From the NCBI RefSeq assembly GCF_910592395.1, contig NC_088311.1, forward strand, positions 18,106,501-18,170,500: a stretch of DNA of 64,000 nt. The letters are read 5' to 3'. This DNA is from Lineus longissimus. Taxonomy: Eukaryota > Nemertea > Pilidiophora > Heteronemertea > Lineidae. The notes beneath the pieces were generated by a model that was given only the letters and a program-made list of their open reading frames with translations, searched no databases and was not told where the DNA came from. How positions within the stretch are numbered: the first letter of the stretch is position 1; every line of letters starts with the position of its first letter. Position numbers and translations under genes: made by a program. Shown in pieces: positions 21,677 to 34,100 of the stretch.

Positions 21677-22857
21677 CGACAACAACAACAACAACAACAA
21701 CATTGATTGTCATGTTAATTGTTCAAATTTGAAAATAACAATTAATCAATATTTTTTTGATTGTTCTTGCACCTTGACCTTTTTATATAGTCACCCAATT
21801 ACTATAAATACATTAATTAGCTTTATCAGATATTTCTATCATGATATTTTCTCTATATCTTTTGGCAAATAACTTGACTGTATTATTGTTTTGGGCTTTT
21901 CAAGTTATGAAATGAGAATGTGGACAGGCTTTGTTACCAAGTGAAAATATTAAAATCTAAGTTAAATATTTTTCTTTTCTTCTTTTTCACCATCTCAGGT
22001 GTCTTTTCTTCGTTTCCACCTCCTCCTCCTTTCCTTATACCAAATATTACACTTTTTCCGTAGCCAGTACCTCAAATCAGCTAAGGCCCACGCCAGAATC
22101 CATCACACATTTCAGGGTATCAAAAACTGCCTGCAGTAAAATGCTTAAGTGCAATATCCAGATTTGCTGCAACCGAATAATCACAAATGTAATAACTCCC
22201 GAGTGTTTATCACGATAGCCCGATGGTCTATTTTTAAAAAGAGATCCTCGAATGCCGTAGGTTTAAGTTCGGTGGCGACCCAGAAAAAAACCATTTCACT
22301 TTTCATTGCAGTGTACGCGGGAAATGTCGTTCCAAAAATCACACCAAATGCCGTTTTTGAGAGTCGTTGTCTTCACCATTAAGGAATAAAATCAATTAAA
22401 CAATACTTGGTCAATCACACGAAATATATCTTTCCTATTCGCCTGTCCGTGGAAGTGATTGGACAGAAGAGACGAACATTGGGACGACAACACCAACTTT
22501 CTTTTCGAGTTGAAACCTTAGCTAGAAATTATTAAATAGAAAAGGAAAGTAGGAAAGATTCCCTTCGATAGATATTGTCTGCCAGAAATATCACCAAATG
22601 GGCACAAGCTATTTCTGAAATGATAGACATATCACGAGTTTTTATTGAACAATCTTTGTTATCAAGAATTTGTTTCAAAGGCCACCCGCATCGGCCAAGA
22701 AGGGGTGCAAATTCCATAGACATCGCCACAAGACAATTGCGAAATTGGTTCATGCTATTACGCACTCCATATCCGAGAATTTTTTGGATATTCATTGTCA
22801 CAGACCTGCTGTTTAAAGAAGGAACATTGTCAATTTATTTCTTGTACGAGAAACAAA
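20951..22857. other. 3' region of gene A and intergenic DNA
   Basis: No further exon recognised. Holds a candidate poly(A) signal at 21168-21173, a (ACG)n(ACA)n microsatellite at 21651-21701 and, between 22037 and 22038, the empty site for the Helitron found at 58162-59256. Confidence 0.5.
21651..21701. repeat. (ACG)n(ACA)n microsatellite
   Basis: Compound trinucleotide run, longer in the CAA part at the duplicate (57754-57826). Confidence 0.85.
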
Positions 22858-22918
22858 ATGAGACAGGTTTTCTATCTGATCATTGTTTGGAATGCTATTT
22901 TTTCAAACATCGTAGCAG
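22858..22918 (+). CDS. signal-peptide first exon (family member or alternative start)
   Basis: ATG AGA CAG opens MRQVFYLIIVWNAIFSNIVA, a hydrophobic secretion signal, and the exon ends GCAG|GTATGT in phase 1, 61 bp long like 28127-28187 and 60050-60110. No partner Gla-like or CCP exon is seen before 28127, so it may be an alternative first exon for gene B or an orphan left by the duplication. Confidence 0.65.
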
Positions 22919-24660
22919 GTATGTAAAATTAGGTTATCCTTTAGAAACACATTCTTATCGTTTGTTTCTAGCCTCAAATCAGCCAACAGCGACCGAAAAC
23001 GCCTGTCTTTTGCTGAAATTGGCTCGCTTTCGTGGGATGTTTGGTCCCATACCCAGAACCCACTGATAACTAGTGCATGTCCTGAATTTAGTTGCTTGCT
23101 GGACTTGGGACAACGTGTGTCAATATTTTGCAATGTCATTATGGGCTTCGGATATTCCAATAATAAATGCATTTGCAAACCGCGCATCAGTAGCACTCAG
23201 GGTCAGCCATTCTATACTCGACTGTCCTTCATTCGGTTGCCGTGTACAACCTGTGGTAGTTTCTTTTAATTCAAGTTCCGCAATCGGAAGTTGACATCAG
23301 AAAATCTCGAAGGTGTTTTCCTCCTTGGCGTTTTGAAGCGAAAGACCAGGCAGAAAGTGGGTGTTACAAGGACATTCTAACGTTGCTGAAAAGTATGTAA
23401 CGAAACCATTCGAACGAAGTGCCAAGTAGACCGGTAGTGTGACAACCACAATACCAAAACTGCTACACGGCGAACAGCCAGCGCTGAAAGCACCGAAAGA
23501 TATTTAGCTCCTACTAAAAATGCCCTGAGAGCCCACACGTATAAATAGTTTCTTAACGTTTATGAAATAGAGGTTACACAAGAGCTTACCCAGCACACGC
23601 CTACTCAAAGTTGATTATTCGAACCGCGACATGGTACGTTTGCAAATGTATGATTGATGTTTCACGGTATACAAACGAGAGTAGCGATGCTAACTGCTAT
23701 AATACACTTCCGATTAAGCTAAATAGTCGGCAAGTAGGTAAAATTGATAATTTCAAGCTTATCCCTATTAGTGATTATTACGCAGTTCTGACGCCATCTC
23801 TTTATGGCATATGGAAGAACATTTCGCACAAACCACTATCTGCTCTCAAAATAGTGTTGTCGATTTGGATAGGCACTTTACTCAAATCCACGCTATGGGC
23901 TATACTAGATTGGTGCTATAAGTGTATATGCTATACTACATTGAGCTTATGAGCAATTCCACCGTCCTTCTTGCTAATTAAGTGCTCCAAGAGGGACGAA
24001 TACAGCATTTGCTCAAATGATTCGCATAGTGCTTCGTTATTTATTCTAAAGATGAGGATAATGTCCCGATTTAACGATTAACTGTCTCCATAACAGGGCC
24101 CTTTGCGTCAAATGAAACCGACGACTCCGTAATCACAATTCATGAATGGTAGGAACTGTAAAGTAGAACGAACCCCTTGGGATCCGAGCAGAAATAGGAC
24201 TTTTATATCAAAGGTTATACTATCTTGGTCCCCAAGGCGGTAATTAAAGAGGGACAAACATTTTTAATCATGCATTTTCTATGGGTTTAAACCAGCCGTT
24301 GTCCGCATATTTCAAAACTCTTTTTCACATACGTGACATATGTATTTTCAAATGTACCGAGCTTGACCCTTAGAAAAATTTAGCCCCCTCCCCTCCCGCC
24401 CATCGCTATGTGGTTATTGGTTCCTAGGTGTCTACATATCAAATTTAAAGAGTCTAGGACAATTAATGACGAAACGTGCTACCTTCGCCAAAATTTTATA
24501 GCGTGACCTCTGTGACCTTCAAAATTAGATCAAATCTAAAACCCGTATAATATGTCATGAAGTCTCATCACAAGTATTGACAGTAAAAATGTCAATGTTC
24601 TAGCTATCGGCGTTCATGAGATATTGACAAAATAAGGTTTTCAAAGATGGCCGTCGGGAG

Positions 24661-25345
24661 CCCAGAAAGTAGGTCAAATGGCAATTAAAAACCCGTTTCA
24701 CTTTTCATGGCAGTGTCCGCGGACAATATCGTTCTAAAAATCACACCAGATTCCGTTTTTGAGAGTCTTTGTCTTCACCTTTAAGGAATAAAATCAATTA
24801 AGCAATACTTGTTCAATCACACGTAATATATCTTTCCTATCGCCTGTCCCTGGAGTTGGACAGAAGCCCAGTCTTGGGACAAAAATACCAGACACTCATT
24901 TTCGTGTTCTACACCAAGAGTTGAAATCTTAGCTAGAAACTAATAGAATTCGAAAGATATCCGCTGCCAAAGATGTCACCCATTTGGCACAAGCTATTTC
25001 TGAAATGATTGACACATCACGAGTTTTTATTGAACAATCCTTTGTTATCAAACGATAGGTTTCAAAGGCCAACCACATCGGCAAAGAAGGGGAGGGGGGG
25101 GGGGTTGATAGACATCATCACATGACAATTGCGAAATTAGTTCATGCTATTGCGCACTCCTTCTGAGTGTTTTATGGACTTTAATTGTCACAGACCTACC
25201 GAAAGTGGGCACATTGTTAATTTCTTACCAGTTGCGTGAGGAAAAAAATGAGACGGATATTTTATCTGATATTTTTTTCTGAATGATATTTTTTTTAAAC
25301 TTCGTAGCAAATAAGTTAAATAAAGTATTCCTTTAGAAACCTTTA
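24661..25345 (+). repeat. diverged third copy of the first-exon region
   Basis: Colinear with 22270-22960 and 59470-60150 but with many indels. The signal exon in it is broken: ATGAGACGGATATTTTATC at 25248, a TGA a few codons on, and the donor GGT changed to AAT near 25310. It adds a G run at 25085-25097. Confidence 0.75.
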
Positions 25346-25679
25346 GAAACCCATATCTTGATGTTGTTTTATAGCCTACATGATCAGTACCTTTATGTCC
25401 ATGGCATGTTTCAGCTGATAAAGACAAATGATGTCCCACTGACAACTAGAAACAAACAAAGCCGTAGCAGAGCAGTGACTACATGTATATCTAGACGCGC
25501 CAACGCGATAAAAATTGGTCTGTAGAGTATTTCTACGTGAATACGCACAATTGCACTGCTAAATTTCATAATCAATGCATAAATTACACATCTGGAAAGT
25601 CTCAAATACTTTTTTCAAATTTCAGTTTCAAATGTAAAATCTGCCATACTTTCTGGAGTGGCATATCATTGAGAAGATA

Positions 25680-27420
25680 AAGTGTTCAATTTCAAGGGTT
25701 GGTGTATTTTCATTGTCGATAAAATGTTCAGAGGAATTTTGCTATGCTTGGATGAAGTCCCAAAGTACAGATACATTCAATGAGCAACTTGATCAGGTTT
25801 TGCCAATAAATTATTTTAAGATGTTTACTGCTGCCTCAGAATATTTATCTATCAGATGGCAACAATTAAAAATCTTCAGAAGAGCTCCAAAGTAAACTTC
25901 ACATTATTTTTTAACCACTTCTCGCTGGCTAGCGAATTTATCAGTAAGTGTGATTTTAAATCTGACGACGAAATAGAAGACACAGAAAATCATATGCGGA
26001 AGATTCGGCTATGTTTTCGCAGTTTATAAATTGCTGGATTGTTGATTGGTGCGGCCGTTGATGCGTTTGCTTTTTCAGGGGCTGGGTATCTTTTCAAGAC
26101 CATAGATAAAATGGCTACCAGAAAGAAATGAGAAGACATAATTTAGCCGTTGAAAAATTACAGAGAGAATCTAAGGACAGGGATGAACACCGCAATCAGA
26201 CAATTGATTTCGTTAACCTTCAGTTGAAGAGAGAGAATGAAAGTGCTATTGATTTTCAAAGTGTTGATGCGGCGTTTGTGCTATATAATGAACTTCATCC
26301 AGAGAATAAAATGCAGCTCAGAAAGAAACCAGAATTAAACGATTCTTTGGCCCCAGTAATGAAATGGAAAAATATGAATTTTTAACTCCTTATCATTGCT
26401 GGCGTGGTAGGCCTTGGGTTAAAGGCAAAGTATCTTTCTGGCTGGAAAAATTGATTTCATTGCTGTGTTTTTTTACTATCTAAATGGAGACCATAGACAA
26501 TAAAGATATTGTGAACACACTACACTGTAAAGAAGTTTTGTTTTATCAGGAATTACGGTCAGGCACGGCATGGTGCTTAGGAGGTTTTTTAGAATGACAA
26601 TTGGCGACCCCAGCCAGGCCAATATAAACGAGTTTCTAAAACTTGGTCTCGTTGTTACACTTGGTAATACAACAGCAGATTAAAATAAGATCATGCCACA
26701 GAACATATTGAAATAAATCTAAGAAAATAAATAGAGAATTCAATAGTGAAACCCAAAGACAGACCTGATAAAAATCTATTCATTTATGAACATAAATGCA
26801 ATAATTTCTGGCTGCACAAATTTGGGAAGACACACTTCATCTTAGATCTGCTGGAAAACTGCTATCAAGGCTTATTCTGCTTTAGCTGGTTGGTTTTTAC
26901 CAAATTGTGACAGAGATAATCTCTACGAGGATCTTAGGAATAATTACATCGTTATGAATGAATTGAAAAGGTGGACTTGTGTTCTAAATTTGAAAATGGG
27001 TGGACTAATGGCAATGGCGTCAATCGGTCTACTAACGCTTAGCAACTGCAACTTTAACCCAAATTTAAGTAGAATAAATGACCGAGGAAGTGACCACAAC
27101 AACCCCGGAGAAAGACGAAAAAGTCACAGAACAAATAACTCCACCCAAAATAACTCCGCCCAAACGGCAAAGATCAGCAAAACAGATTGCCTGGTCGAGA
27201 GAGTTGGGAAAGAGATCTGCTGAACTTAAGAAGAAAAAGAAGGATGTGCTTGATAGGAAGATAATCAAAGAAACACCCAAAGAAATTCCCCCTACAGAAC
27301 ATGAAACTTATGAAGGATTTAAATCCATATATCTGTGGTTAATTATCTGTGGTTAATTATTCCAGCAGCACTTGTCACAGCAATCATAATATGCTGAAAG
27401 AGGTTACAGGCCGCCCCGAG
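25680..27420 (+). other. cluster of degenerate small ORFs, unknown mobile or virus-like element
   Basis: Several short plus-strand frames lie close together: 26128-26385 codes a charged helical protein (RRHNLAVEKLQRESKDRDEH ... ELHPENKMQLRKKPELND), about 26594-26680 codes MTIGDPSQANINEFLKLG, 26954-27060 ends in a hydrophobic GGLMAMASIGLLTL, and 27078-27356 codes a Lys-rich protein (KRQRSAKQIAWSRELGKRS) that ends in a hydrophobic segment. The compact arrangement and basic-plus-membrane proteins suggest an integrated element rather than host exons. I cannot name the family. Confidence 0.35.
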
Positions 27421-28026
27421 GTCGGTTCTTTACAAGGCGTGCCAGGTTAAAAATGAAGTCAAGACCCCTGATTTACAATGTGTTTATAACCTTACACTGA
27501 TGGAGTAATGCATTTTTAAAGGTAGAAGAGTGGTATTTGTTAAGCCCGTGTCTAGAAATGTGGTTGAATTAGGGTTGTTTTTAATTTCTTAACTTTTTTG
27601 TTGCTTCTTTCATGCTGATAATGGGTGGTAGCTTAGAGTAATATGATTTTGGAAGGCTTAATTGGGGAGGGGGGGGGTGTTGTGAAATTGCCGAAATTGG
27701 GCCTTAGTCGGGGCCAGGAGGGTGAAAATTGCCCTAAATTTGGATTACGCAGGTACCTGCGTTTATACCCTTTCAAACTCCTATAACTGATGCCCGGGCA
27801 GAACCGTGCATTTAGGGTAATATGATAAAACATAAAACAAGTAGGACGGCCCTTTCATATTTATCATCAGATGAAAATAATCGTAATCAAAATGGGTATT
27901 ATCTGTCATTTTTAGAACAACCGACGCTTCGCGTGATGTTATTTAATTACTGTTATCAAAGGTCACTGCCTTTGGCCGTGAAAGAGGCGACAATTTGAAC
28001 GGCATGTCTCAAACCAAGTATACGTG

Positions 28027-28040
28027 TATATTTATATATT
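28027..28040 (+). promoter_or_regulatory. TATA-like sequence upstream of gene B first exon
   Basis: TATATTTATATATT lies 87 bases before the ATG at 28127. Placement suits a core promoter with a short 5' UTR, but AT-rich words are common here. Confidence 0.25.
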
Positions 28041-28126
28041 AATTATTTCATTTGGTTTTTGCGCCGTGCGAGTCAATTCTTAAACTCTTGTCGAAACTAA
28101 GACACACGAGTTGTGCGAGGAACAAA

Positions 28127-28187
28127 ATGAGACAGTTTCTCCATTTGATTATTTTCTGGAGTGTTCTTTTTTCTGATATCTTAGCAG
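28127..28187 (+). CDS. gene B exon 1, signal peptide
   Basis: MRQFLHLIIFWSVLFSDILA then G|GTAGGC, phase 1. Same length and start triplets as 22858 and 60050. Hydrophobic core and small residues before the splice point fit a cleavable signal. Confidence 0.8.
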
Positions 28188-31100
28188 GTAGGCAAACTGG
28201 AAACACGTATTTGTCGTTCGATTCTGTGCTTACTCGATTTTGTTTCAGGCGAGCAGCAGTTCTTGCAGATTACGCGATTCTTTGCCTTTAATCACATTAC
28301 CACATGTCCTCCGCGCTGTAGGGAGTTTTCGCAGAGCTAGAGCCCGAAACGCCAACGCGATCTCTTTGTTCGAGCTCCTGATCAGGATGCCGAACAAAAG
28401 GGTAGGCGTTCGCGTTGGTGTTTTGGGGGATTTGCGAAAACTCTATACTAAGCTACAAAAGGTCTGTCGTGTCGTCAAAAATGTGCTAATCGATTTCGTG
28501 AACCAAGCTGTAACGTTGTATGGGAAGAGGGGGGGGGGGGGGCATTTTTTAAATAGTATTGTTCTGGTACTAACGACTGTCCCTAGAAACCTCTGGCAGT
28601 GAAATTGTGAGCCGGGAGTGTCCTATGATCGCCTGCTAAAGTCTGACACCCTTCGATAAAATAGCGACAACGACAACGGCACATAATGTTCCTTCACACC
28701 AAAAAAGTACCGAGTCCCTTTATTTCTGGGCGGGAAGATGAGCATTTTTTCCAGGTATATGATAGCAAGAAATGAAAACATTTGTAAATAGCAAATACAA
28801 AAATGTTTTGATACAGTATTCGCAGCCCGATGAAAATGGATAAGACGATAGAGTTAGTACATGTACGTACATGTATATTATTAAGAGTATTACTATAATT
28901 ATTGGCACATTTAATATTACTACATTTACATAAGGTGCATTATATGCGCCGTGAAATCATCATTTACAAAAATCAAATCAATAATTTACCGAGTTGGATA
29001 TGTTTAATGTGATGTCGATTAGCCGTTAAGTTGAGTGAAGTTGACTCGAATTTGGAGAGTGTCAGTCTAGCGGTTTCTAGAAATTACATGACTGTATAGA
29101 CAATGACGTTTCTCTGATCTCTGGGCAGAATTGTCTCGTGACAAACGTGTACATGTACCCGAATGCTGAAATTGAATGATTTATTTATTAGTTCTTGATG
29201 TTATCCATAGCTTCACATGTTCACCGAGACGACCGCGTCCATCTTGAAGACAAAGAGGCAAAGTCGTTCCTCGTTGAACACCCCGGCAGGTATCGGCGGG
29301 GACTAAGCTGGCTTGAACAGCCAGGCGGCATAGATTTAAACGAAGAGTGTCGAGAAGGCTGCAAATACGGAGACTTAGCGAAACATGGGATAAAGACAAA
29401 GGAAGAAGTTGTAAGTGATCGTAAGTTAGGAAGTAGCCGTACTACAATGTATTTGTCTCCATAAAATGAGACCATTGTGGGTAAAGGACAGCGTAAGTAA
29501 TATACATGGTATAGCCTGCGGTTAGGCCTGGTACACTACCATATCATTTGGAACAGTTTTATGCAAATGGTGTCACGGTGCTGCATCTGAGTCATGTTGT
29601 TGCCTGGTGACGGTGTATGGAACCACAGGGCATACAGCATATTTTTGCACCAAACTTTAATATTGCAGCAATCTGACCCGGCATCCTGAACCTCAGACCA
29701 ACAATCAGCACTAAGGATCCAGCTTATAAGCAGTAACGTGTGCGCGAGGGGAGGAGGATACGACTGACTCTGGATTTTCGAGGATGAACTTACTGATGCT
29801 AGACGATGTTTTGAAACAATCTTTATTTTGTGTTGTACATGTAGCAGGCTCTGCAACCATTAGTTCTATGCCTACTAGTAATTGCATTTGGACAGTTTGA
29901 TTTCTTTCTCTTGAACGATTTCTTTTGAACGATTTATCATTTCAGCTGGACTTCATGAAAGAATACAATTGCAAACAAAGATTATTACCATGTCCTTATG
30001 GTCAAGCGTGTGTGGCGACAAATGCAGACACGTCCAAAAATACCAACCTACACGTAGACTGTTCTGGTAGGTCGCTCACCACTCTGCCTGTGATCATAGC
30101 ATAAAACCTCACCACAATGATCATAGCATAAAACCTGCTCTTTCGAGAAGACACAATTTGCATTAATTTAAACAACTTTACTCCATTACCGAATTAAAAT
30201 CTAAGCAATCTGATTTTATAGCTCCTTTAAATTATAACATCGAACCTACAGTCTGCTGATATTTTGCAGATTGAATCATCTTACCACAACCCCTTATTGA
30301 AATAATACTCATAGTGGTAACAACTTCAGGTGGATACTTCATATTTTGCCAATATTGGATGACATGATTGAGTCATAGCGAATCATAGCGAATCGAAATG
30401 AAAAACCCTTTAATAGAAGTTCTTAAAAATCTCAAAAATCATTTACTGCAGGTTTTCATTTTACTGGAAAACCGCTACAGGGTGCATATTGGTGTTGGCC
30501 ATTAAACCATTAAAAGGTTTTCAAAAGCGCAAAAACCTTTATTTCTAAAAGTGTTCTCTAGGCCTTCCCATACACTGGTAACATGTCGGCACCCTTCGCA
30601 CAGCCGAGCACGAGGCAAGACCACCATTGATTTTTTAAGCCTTTTAGCAGTTCAATTGTCAATGTTTGACCGCGACGCATCAAATACTGCGTGGGGTTGT
30701 GAATCTGAAATTTTGATATGATATTCCGGACAGTCGGGCAAGTAAATGGTGAAAAGTAAACTGGTAGTTGACCATGGAAATTTTTTGATAATCGACAAAT
30801 TAGACATACATTGATATTTCCACTCTTTTCAGCCAACTGGCAGAAAAATCTCAAAATACGCCCCCTATTACCAAATTAGCAAAATTCGAAATTAATTTTT
30901 TCATCAAATAATGTCTTTATATCTGTAGACTTGCCACAGCAAATATTTTTTCAATACCTCCCCAAATATGTACTTGTGAGTTAAAAACATGCACTCGTCT
31001 AATTGATAGGCCTGGACCCTCCAACCTAGGAAGATTCAATGGTGGTATTGTCTCGCACTGCTCAACTGTTCTGTCTGAAGTCCTTTTACCACGCATTTTC

Positions 31101-34100
31101 AGCTTTAATCCCTTGTTTCCAGCGGGAGATGCGTATGTCGCACGATTTCAACAGAAAGGGGCCTCTCAGTCTCAAATCAAACTCCTTTTTTCTTGGGTGA
31201 TTTGCGTTTTTCACAGGATTTCCATCGACACGCCATTCCTTGTACGACTATATAGAAACCTATTTTCTGGCCATGGTGTCCTCTCGGTTTCTCAAGAAAC
31301 GGATTTTAGTCAGTCAATCACCTAATTATGTTTCATGCATCGTCAATAGGCCCTATTTGATGCTAACGACCTGGCAAATTTAACTGATCGAACTCAAAAA
31401 TAGTTTGGTGTCAGGGTGTCTTGCGTCTGGGCTGCATCTCACACCCATGCCACCGAAGATAAACAGGGTGGTCCAAAAAAATGTGCAATGTTAATTGCCA
31501 TAATGTCTACCAATAAATATTGTATTTCTGCCAGTGGTTGGATAGTGTTTATAGACGATCATATTAACAGTGAAAAATATTCTCGTCAACTCCAATTACC
31601 TCATTTTTTAATAATTATTTAAATGTTCGATTTTCAGAATCTTCATTTTCCCACACTTTTTGACGTTCTCATATTCAGTGTCGATGCACATCACAGTTTG
31701 AATTGGCATGAAAATAAGACAAAAACAATGAGGTTTATGGTATCAGCAAAGTATCATGGGCATGTGCAAGCACCACTGAGTGATAACATACATGTAAATA
31801 TGAAGTGTGCAATTGGATAGAGAAATATATCTGGTTCATTATTGCATCGCCGGAACATGCGAGAAAAGTTAGAGGAAATGGACATTCTAAAAATCAAACA
31901 CGTTACGAAGAAACATGTCTTTTAAACATGTGAGGAAAAAAGGTGGACTTAAAAACGATTCACCGTCATAATGTTTAACATCAGTGAGGCACCCTAACCC
32001 CGGCAGAAAAATCTTAGCAGACTGACAACATTTGTAGAAAAATTACGGCAAATTATAAATACGCACTTTTTTGGACGACCCTACAAGACCCGAAATCGGA
32101 ACTAGTGACCATGGAGTAATAGGCGTATACAGTTTGAGTAGTTGATGGTATTTGAAACAAAGCAGACCCTTAGCCGGACTTCTTTTTACATTCTGAAATC
32201 GTGTCATGTTGAACTCTGTTTTCAGATATAGTTTGCATGAAACAGCTTCCTCTCGAAAACGGTGAGGTTTCTGTATCGAAATTGACCATCGATGGTACGG
32301 CGAAGTACTCGTGCAAAAAAGGTTATGCTCTAAAAGGAGCATCCAATGCCACGTGTGAAATAAGCGGCGAAATGGGGAAATGGTCAGCTGATAGACCCCA
32401 ATGTCAAGGTAGGTAAAGCTGCCAATAAAATAGAGAGACTAGAGATGTTCCGATTTGGATCGCAGAACAAGAACGAGAACAAGGTGATGTTTTCTCTAGT
32501 AGACGACATCAAGTTGTTTCTAGACATAGGCCGGCCTACCCGACATTAAAGGAACGCTCTTTCATTGTATGTCTGCCGAGAGGCAACGCGATATCCGTTG
32601 TCAAATGCGGTATCGTTCTCGTTCTCATTCTCGGGTCAAAATCTGATCCTCTCTAATTAAACCATAGGCCAACGTGAAACGAAATCTACATCTAGTCCCC
32701 TTCATAAAGGTTATCAGCTCCACATACACGAATCTAGGTAATAAAGGTACAGGAAAAAAAGGTACAGGAAAAAAAGGTACGGAAATAAAGGTACAGGAAA
32801 TAAAGGTACAGGGAATAAAAGTACTGGAAATAAAGGTACCGGAAAAAAATGTACTGGAAAAATAGGTACAGAAAATGACATAAATAGGTAAAAAAGGTAC
32901 ACAATATTTTTTTTAAATATCATTTGAATTCTCTCTCTTTCTATTCATAACATTTAACTTGATTTGTTGCGAAGGCATTGCATAGGCCTTAGAAATAGGT
33001 ACATGTATATCAAATTTCCAGTTTACCGTTATGGTTTTCAATAGTGAAAACACGGCTATCAAGATCATGATGACTGTAAAGATTATAGGACAATTCCCTC
33101 TGCAAAAGGGTTAACTGATAAATGTACCAATGTTCAAGTTAAATTGCAATTGATCAATTAACATTCATCATAGAGCTGGATCCAATTAACAATGTACCTG
33201 GCCAATTAGGTCTTAACAGACAAATTACTAGATTTAAGACCAAACACAAGCTATTTAGGGAAACTGGCGAGAATCTTTAGTGACATGCCAGGTAGGATGC
33301 CAGGTGCGCCTCCCTTTCCCAAGACCCTGGATCCGCCCCTAATAAGAATACGACTCGAGTATTTTAAAATTTAAGAGAACATGAATGTAGTTACTGTCTT
33401 TTCATCGATAAACCACCGGTTCCTAATATTCAGGCCAAACCCACCTTATGATGGTACGTAGTAGAGGATCACAATACACGCATGGTAACGACCAATAGCA
33501 GTAGACTGTCAACTTGGAAGGCAGGCCTAGGTTTTAGAGGGGCTGCTGTATGTTTCGCAGGTGACCTAATAGGGTTGCGTCATTTGTACGGACGAGTGCC
33601 GCGGCGGAATAATACGGGGTGTCCCACAAAATACTCCACCGGTTTTTACAGGATGTTTAATTTCAAAATTTGAGTACCTTAAAAAGCGTAAAAAAGGCAT
33701 ATCAAGGCTTGTTTGCTAAGTGTAATGGATGATTGAAAGGAACTTCGAACAACATTGGGTGATATGAATAAAGACAAGCAAATGCTTTTATCTAAATCTC
33801 CATGTACATTTACACTAGGCCTTCCTGTACAAAACCGGAGTAAAAGCATTTGCTAGTATTTATTCATATCACCCAATGTCTGGTCCATAGTTTGGAATCC
33901 GGGAGAATTACTTTAGCATTTTAGTTGGGACAACACGTAGGCCTAAAAGGGCGAAAACTATTGAGTAATCAGTGAGGTTTCAGGCGTATATAAAGTTTGG
34001 GTACTGTCGGAAACCTCTTCTTGCCTTGCCTACAACTTGTAGAAATATGGATGAGCCACTGCCTAAAAGAAAGCGTAGTTATTCCGTGTCGGAGAAGCTG

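Noticed and set aside
22575-23066. 163-codon frame present in both 22575-23066 and 59767-60258
   Set aside because: The conserved length reflects recent duplication. The third copy at 24.9 kb is full of breaks, and another frame across the same bases carries the signal-peptide exon with proper donor.
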